NCBI GenBank assembly: GCA_041740495.1 | Contig: JBGSLW010000337.1 | Location: forward strand, 1-25,650 | DNA length: 25,650 bases | Source of the DNA: JANMEB01 sp041740495 | GTDB taxonomy: Bacteria > Planctomycetota > Planctomycetia > Pirellulales > Pirellulaceae | Reading direction: 5' to 3' | In this document: positions 21,127 to 25,650 of the stretch, piece by piece | Layout: each line of letters begins with the position of its first letter | How positions within the stretch are numbered: position 1 is the first letter of the stretch | Translations under genes and position numbers: made by a program | Notes under the pieces: model-generated | What the model was told of the DNA's origin: nothing | Database searches by the model: none | The model's input: the letters and a program-made list of their open reading frames with translations, nothing else

Positions 21127-23964
21127 CTATCCTTTTTCAGCCACTTTGGATTCGATACCCCTCGCCGGTTGGACCCGAGCCGGCCGCTCGTCTTCGGCTT
21201 GACGGCCGTACCCGTACCCGTAGCCGTAACCATACCCGTAGCCGTTGTATTGGTATCCGGCGCGATAGGCGCCGTAGCTGTATTGGCTACCGTAACCCGA
21301 TTGGGCGCCGACGCCGTTGACGACCACGCCGATGATCTTGGCGCCCACGCTCTGCAGGATCTCGGCAGCGCGGTCGGAGCTGATCTTGACGTTTTTCTTG
21401 ATCCGCAAGGTGAGGATCACGCCATCGACGCGAGCTGCCACGGGGCAGGGGTCGGTGACCGCCAGGACGGGCGGCGAATCGATGATCACGAAATCGAAAG
21501 CTTGCCGCATTTCATCGATGATCTCTTTGACGCGCGGCGAGCTGAGAATTTCCGAAGGATTGTGCGGCTTGGTACCGCACGGCAGTATCGACAGACCGGG
21601 AATCTCTTCGCAATCGTAGACCGCAGACTGCCAGCGAATCTGGTTCTCAAGGACTTGGGCGAAGCCTTCTCCGGTCTTGATTCCGAACGAGTGGTGGATG
21701 GTGGGACGGCGCATATCGGCGTCCAGCAGCAAGACGCGCTTGCCCGATTGTGCAATCGAGACCGCCAGGTTCGCCGCGACGGTCGACTTCCCGTCTCCCG
21801 GCGTGGGGCTGGTGACCTGGATCACGGTGTGCTTCTGCCCTTGCGTGCTGAAGAAGAGCGCCGTTCGAATCGCGCGAAACGCTTCCGAGGGCTGTGCTTT
21901 GGGGCGGTGGTACGAGCAGACCAACGGATCGATATAGGAGTTTTCGATCACGTGCCGCTTGGAGCGTTGGATGATCGGCACGTGTCCGATCAGCGGCACG
22001 CTGAGCTGCTTCATGATCTCGTCCGGGTTATGGAACGTTTTATCGGCCAGGTCGACGATGTACCCCAAGCCGAAGCCGAACAGCAGCCCCAGCAGACCAC
22101 CCAGCGTCATCACGATGGGGAGGTTTGGCCAGACCAGGCGACCGTCCGAAGGTTCGTCGTTGATCGTAAAACGGTAGCCTGCATCCAGCCGTTCCGATGG
22201 ATTGGTGGGATTCATATCTCCGGCATTCACAGCAGCCAGTGCCGTGCGAATCTGATCCTTGATCACGCGGAACTCGGCGTTCTTTGCTTCGATATCCTCC
22301 AGGTGGCGGCGTGCCAGCGCCATCGATTGCGCGAATTCGTAGTTCTTATTAAACTCCTGTTCGTACCGTGGCGTTTCCTCCAGAAGCTTCACGTACTGCG
22401 AATGCAGGTCGCTGACGTAGGCCGCCAATCGTTGGGCGTCCGTGAATTCAACGGTCTCCGCGCCTCCCGAGCCGACAATCTCCTGGAATCGGGCGGGCAA
22501 GTTCGTCAGCTGCTGTTCGATCGATCGAATGTTGTCGTCGTGCATTTTCACCAGGTAATGGTTCTCTCCCCGCACGCGGGTCAGCATGGCCCGTTCACTT
22601 CGCAACTCGGCCAACCGCATCTCCAAGTCGGTGATCATCCGCAGTTTTTGTTGGTCGATTTGTTGTTCGGGGGACAAGAGATCGCCGTCCAGCCGCGTGC
22701 GGCGGATGTACGGCATCTCGTTGGAGACCGTTAACGACAAGACGACTTGTGAGACTCGGGGATCATTCGGGTCCGTCGATTCCAAAACGCGATCGATCTC
22801 GGCCATCCACCGAGAAACTTCCTCGGGTTTCAACTTGTCTTTGGCTAACAAATTGACGGCCCGCCGCATTTCTTCCTGATCGGTCAGGGAGGGAATTCCC
22901 TCGGCCTGCCCGTTTGCCGCAGTCGGTTGAGTCTTGTCGTTGTCCGCTGGATCTTGGGGGGAAGACGGAACGCCGCCCTGAGCCAAACTCACTTCGGGAG
23001 CTGCGGCATCAAGCGGCGCCGGACGAGGGATGATCAGCAGGGGGGCCTCGCTCACCTGCGCAGGCTCGGCGCCGACCAGATTGAGTTGACTCAAGGCGGC
23101 ATCGGAGATCGCCATCGCTCCCTCGGCCCCTTTGGCCATTTCGGCATTGCTGATCAGCTGGAGCCGTTCGTAAATCCAGCGGATCTTGGAACGAATCGCG
23201 ACCTGTTTCGAGTAATTGTCTTGGATCAGGGCGAACAACGTCCCGACCTGTTGTTCGAACAGGGTCACACCGCCAGGCGCCACGGCAACGGGCGTCAACT
23301 TCTTTTCATCGAGCTCCGCGAAAATCTTGGCCTTTTCAGCCTCCAGCTTGTTGACCGACTCATCGACCTTCAAGCTCATCGTTTTGATGTTCTGGGCGAT
23401 TTCGCGGGACTTGGAGGCGTATTCCTGTTCCAGCATCCCTTGATACGCGGAGAGAATCGCATTCAACATCACTCGGACTTCATTCTGGTTGTTCCCAGTG
23501 AAGGCGAGTTTGTAGATTTCCATGTCTTCTGTGTCTTGGGTGACAATCAGGTTGCCATCCAGAATGTAGAGCAGACGTTCGGGATCGGTCATCCCCTTGA
23601 ACATTTCCAGGTTCTTGAGTGCGCCGTCACCTTGCGTGTTGACTTCGAAGCAGCGGGCGATCGTCTTTTCGCTGGCGATGTCCTTATCGTGGCGACGCAT
23701 CATCGCCTCGGGCAAAACGGAGTCCCCGCGCACGAATACCGGGGTGGGGTTGTTCGGGGTGATCCGGATTTCAGCTTCGCTGGTGTACAGTTCTTCAGCG
23801 TTGGTGAAATACAAATACGCCAATCCCAAGCCGGTGATCAGGCCCAGCAGCAGCAGCCACTTGCGGCGACTGAGCAATCCCCACAAGTCGAACTTGGCGG
23901 GTTCGGCCTCCAGAGCATTGATCCAGGGGACAACCTGTTGATGGGGCGAGGGGAGGGCGTCCAC
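21127..23964 (-). CDS. Wzc-type polysaccharide co-polymerase / tyrosine autokinase (BY-kinase)
   Basis: A 945-residue inner-membrane protein controlling chain length and export of exopolysaccharide or capsule. Order of parts: short cytoplasmic N-terminus; first helix at about 34-53 (KWLLLLGLITGLGLAYLYF); Wzz-type domain and long coiled-coil periplasmic region with a Pro/Ala/Gln-rich insert near 300-350; second helix at about 612-636 (LPIVMTLGGLLGLLFGFGLGYIVDL); and a cytoplasmic kinase with Walker A (PTPGDGKST, about 718-727), Walker A' (LLLDADMRRP, about 742-751) and Walker B (FVIIDSPPV, about 820-828). The C-terminal tyrosine cluster for autophosphorylation lies at about 886-921 and is largely a GY repeat. 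GTG start at 23964 has GGAG 7 nt upstream. No glycosyltransferase or Wza gene is next to it within the window. Confidence 0.96.
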   Translation of the reverse strand: MDALPSPHQQVVPWINALEAEPAKFDLWGLLSRRKWLLLLGLITGLGLAYLYFTNAEELYTSEAEIRITPNNPTPVFVRGDSVLPEAMMRRHDKDIASEKTIARCFEVNTQGDGALKNLEMFKGMTDPERLLYILDGNLIVTQDTEDMEIYKLAFTGNNQNEVRVMLNAILSAYQGMLEQEYASKSREIAQNIKTMSLKVDESVNKLEAEKAKIFAELDEKKLTPVAVAPGGVTLFEQQVGTLFALIQDNYSKQVAIRSKIRWIYERLQLISNAEMAKGAEGAMAISDAALSQLNLVGAEPAQVSEAPLLIIPRPAPLDAAAPEVSLAQGGVPSSPQDPADNDKTQPTAANGQAEGIPSLTDQEEMRRAVNLLAKDKLKPEEVSRWMAEIDRVLESTDPNDPRVSQVVLSLTVSNEMPYIRRTRLDGDLLSPEQQIDQQKLRMITDLEMRLAELRSERAMLTRVRGENHYLVKMHDDNIRSIEQQLTNLPARFQEIVGSGGAETVEFTDAQRLAAYVSDLHSQYVKLLEETPRYEQEFNKNYEFAQSMALARRHLEDIEAKNAEFRVIKDQIRTALAAVNAGDMNPTNPSERLDAGYRFTINDEPSDGRLVWPNLPIVMTLGGLLGLLFGFGLGYIVDLADKTFHNPDEIMKQLSVPLIGHVPIIQRSKRHVIENSYIDPLVCSYHRPKAQPSEAFRAIRTALFFSTQGQKHTVIQVTSPTPGDGKSTVAANLAVSIAQSGKRVLLLDADMRRPTIHHSFGIKTGEGFAQVLENQIRWQSAVYDCEEIPGLSILPCGTKPHNPSEILSSPRVKEIIDEMRQAFDFVIIDSPPVLAVTDPCPVAARVDGVILTLRIKKNVKISSDRAAEILQSVGAKIIGVVVNGVGAQSGYGSQYSYGAYRAGYQYNGYGYGYGYGYGYGRQAEDERPARVQPARGIESKVAEKG
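21206..21247 (-). repeat. Hexanucleotide repeat encoding the Gly-Tyr tail
   Basis: Seven consecutive 6-bp units of the type CCGTAC/CCGTAG on the plus strand encode alternating Gly and Tyr at about residues 906-919 of the tyrosine kinase. Units differ only at one or two bases, so the number of tyrosines could change by slippage without losing frame. Confidence 0.85.
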
Positions 23965-24610
23965 GACTGACTCCAGGCAAACTGGGAAGGTAGTTGAATT
24001 GAGCGTTTTAAACCAACTTTATCGGCGACCGGACGAGGGAAAGGAGGGTAAGTTCATCTCGTCCGCCCCCCGGGCCCTGATGCAGTTCGCCGCCCGCCGG
24101 GGTCAGGCTTGGAACCCGATTCCACACGCGAAATCTGCAAACCAAACAGGCCCAGACGCTCGCTGCCGAGGTTGGGGAAGGAATGACTTCAATATAGGCA
24201 TTTCTACGTGGTACTCAATGCTTAAGTTCTGGATTTCCGAATCGTTGTGGAAGCAACGACCCGCGTGCGACCGGGCTGTTGGATGGCCCTTTCCCCGTAT
24301 TCTTGAGGATTCCCGCCGCTTTTCTTCGGTCCGGCATCGCCAGGGTCCCCCGGCTTGGGTTGCTGCCAAAGGACACAGTGATCGCGGAGAACGAACGCCG
24401 CGACTTCCGGGCCGACTCGGAGCCTTGCGCTCTGCTTCGACCAAGCGCGCTGGGAAAATTGCGAAAAACTGCCGGGATGCGCAGACCAGGCACGAAAGGA
24501 TTGTTCTCCGGCACCCGCAAAATCGGTTCAGGCGGCCAGCTTACCGCGATCCAACTTCCGCGGGCTTCGGGGCTCGAAGGGTTCGACGGCGGCAGATTAT
24601 ATTGGCTCGC
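23965..24610. other. Gene-less divergent region between the tyrosine kinase gene and mutS
   Basis: About 650 bp with no convincing gene. Frames of 110-140 codons on both strands (24215-24637 minus, 24279-24614 plus) overlap each other, lack ribosome sites and family motifs, and one would run into mutS. Promoters of both flanking genes must lie here, but I see no clear sigma-70 pair. The sequence TATATT at 24598-24603, 7 bases before the mutS ATG, is the only -10-like element close to that gene. Confidence 0.55.
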
Positions 24611-25650
24611 ATGAGCACGACACCGATGATGCGTCAATACGCCGCTGCGAAACAGGCGTGTGGCAACGCACTCCTCCTGTTCCGCATGGGGGACTTTTAT
24701 GAATTATTCCATGAGGATGCCTGCGTCGCGTCCAAGGTGCTCGGGCTGACGTTGACCAGTCGGGACAAATCGGAATCGGCGATCCCGATGGCCGGGTTCC
24801 CCTACCACCAACTGGATAATTATCTCGGCAAGCTCATCAACGCCGGGCATCGGGTAGCGATCTGCGACCAGGTGGAAGATCCGAAGACCGCCAAGGGACT
24901 GGTGAAGCGAGAGGTGACTCGGGTTGTCACGCCCGGGACGTTGACCGAAGACGCGTTGCTGGATCCGCGGGCCGCGAACTACTTGGCGATGGTGGTCGCC
25001 GACACGATCGACCGGAGCGGGAGGCCCGACGAGGCCCCGAGCGAAGTCGGATTGGCTTGGCTGGAGTTGAGCACGGGGACCTTTGTGGCAGGGCGCATCC
25101 CCGCGGGGCGCCTCATCGATCAACTCAGCCGAATCGGTCCGCGGGAGGTGCTCTGCCTGGAGGATTCACCCTGGGCGGAATTATTGTCTCGGGAAGAATG
25201 GCTGGTGACCGGCCGCCCGGCCTGGACCGCGGCCCGCGAACGCGCGACGTCGGGGCTGCAAGCCCATTTTGGCACCAGGACGTTGGAGGGATTCGGGTTC
25301 GAGCCCGACGATGCGTTGGCGATTCGCGCGGCGGGCGGAATTCTCGAGTACCTCAAGGAGACACAGAAAACTTCGTTGGAGCACCTCGATACGCTGGTAC
25401 CGTTTCGCCCGGGCGCCACCCTGGAGATCGATCGAGCCACCTGGCGATCGTTGGAGATCGCTCGCACCATCCGGGACAACGCCAGGCAAGGCTCGCTGCT
25501 GAGCGTCATCGATCATTGCTCGACGCCGGGCGGCTCGCGGAAACTGGCCAGTTGGCTGGCGGAAGCTCCCCGCGACCCGGCGGCGATCACGGCGCGACAT
25601 GACGCGATCGAAGAGCTTCTGCACCAGAGCGGGCGGCGGACCGAGTTGCG
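24611..25650 (+). CDS. mutS: DNA mismatch repair protein MutS, 3' end beyond window
   Basis: The first 346 codons of MutS, which recognises base mismatches and small loops and starts mismatch repair; the complete protein is usually about 850-900 residues. The N-terminal mismatch-binding domain is clear: MMRQYAAAKQ, LLLFRMGDFYELFHEDA with the mismatch-probing Phe-X-Glu (F29, E31), SAIPMAGFPYHQLDNYLGKLI, RVAICDQVEDPKTAKGLVKREVTRVVTPGT. The connector domain follows (GLAWLELSTGTFVAGR) and then the start of the core lever domain (LEIDRATWRSLEI, SLLSVIDHCSTPGGSRKLASWL). The frame is open to the last base. No ribosome site is evident before the ATG; a TATATT element 7 bases ahead raises the possibility of a leaderless mRNA. 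It is transcribed away from the tyrosine kinase gene. Confidence 0.97.
   Translation, partial: MSTTPMMRQYAAAKQACGNALLLFRMGDFYELFHEDACVASKVLGLTLTSRDKSESAIPMAGFPYHQLDNYLGKLINAGHRVAICDQVEDPKTAKGLVKREVTRVVTPGTLTEDALLDPRAANYLAMVVADTIDRSGRPDEAPSEVGLAWLELSTGTFVAGRIPAGRLIDQLSRIGPREVLCLEDSPWAELLSREEWLVTGRPAWTAARERATSGLQAHFGTRTLEGFGFEPDDALAIRAAGGILEYLKETQKTSLEHLDTLVPFRPGATLEIDRATWRSLEIARTIRDNARQGSLLSVIDHCSTPGGSRKLASWLAEAPRDPAAITARHDAIEELLHQSGRRTEL

Noticed and set aside
21109..22734. 541-codon plus-strand frame opposite the tyrosine kinase gene
   Set aside because: Antisense shadow; the minus strand encodes Walker A, A' and B motifs and both membrane helices.
24215..24637. 140-codon minus-strand frame upstream of mutS
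   Set aside because: It overlaps the mutS start and a plus-strand frame of similar size, with no motif or ribosome site.

Overview
The window looks like chromosomal DNA of a planctomycete, probably of the Pirellulales type. The sequence evidence is a paired PSCyt1/DUF1549/DUF1553 protein and DUF1501 protein, a PEP-CTERM protein, tetrahydromethanopterin (H4MPT)-type C1 cofactor genes in a bacterial setting, moderately high GC with frequent TTG/GTG starts, and short palindromic repeats between genes. I see no phage, IS element, CRISPR array, tRNA or rRNA.

Layout, left to right. (1) 1-5206: a cytochrome-domain DUF1549/DUF1553 protein, open at the left edge, followed by its usual Tat-exported DUF1501 partner. 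(2) 5207-7734: about 850 bp of gene-less DNA with small repeats, a PEP-CTERM/HAF-repeat protein whose codon use differs from its neighbours, and the RNase P RNA gene (rnpB). (3) 7841-10278: a tight three-gene unit of a two-domain fasciclin (FAS1) protein, an ECF sigma factor and a membrane anti-sigma factor, resembling the mycobacterial SigK/RskA/MPT70-MPT83 arrangement. (4) 10288-12692, minus strand: DUF447 protein, beta-RFAP-synthase-like GHMP protein and PdxJ, i.e. H4MPT-linked and vitamin B6 genes. (5) 12693-13163: an intergenic region with a well-formed minus-strand promoter, nested hairpins and an intrinsic terminator but no convincing ORF, which I read as a candidate small RNA of about 134 nt. 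(6) 13164-15001: an inositol-monophosphatase-family enzyme convergent with a fatty acid desaturase. (7) 15002-18002: a gene-poor stretch with 25-bp repeats, a good sigma-70 promoter and a roughly 350-nt leader in front of a DEAD-box RNA helicase, whose basic tail overlaps the end of an LptF/LptG-type permease for 158 bp on the opposite strand. (8) 18227-20878: a ComF-like phosphoribosyltransferase, a diadenylate cyclase with an architecture like archaeal DacZ, and a HEAT-repeat lipoprotein. (9) 21127-23964: a Wzc-type tyrosine autokinase with a Gly-Tyr tail encoded by a hexanucleotide repeat. (10) 24611 to the right edge: the first 346 codons of mutS.

Most genes are housekeeping or typical planctomycete families. 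The observations most worth following are the candidate small RNA at 12792-12925, the fasciclin/sigma/anti-sigma unit, the helicase leader and antisense tail, the repeat-encoded tyrosine tail, the in-frame 60-bp duplication at the left edge, and the compositionally odd PEP-CTERM gene beside rnpB. All functional calls come from reading motifs by eye; no database search was run.
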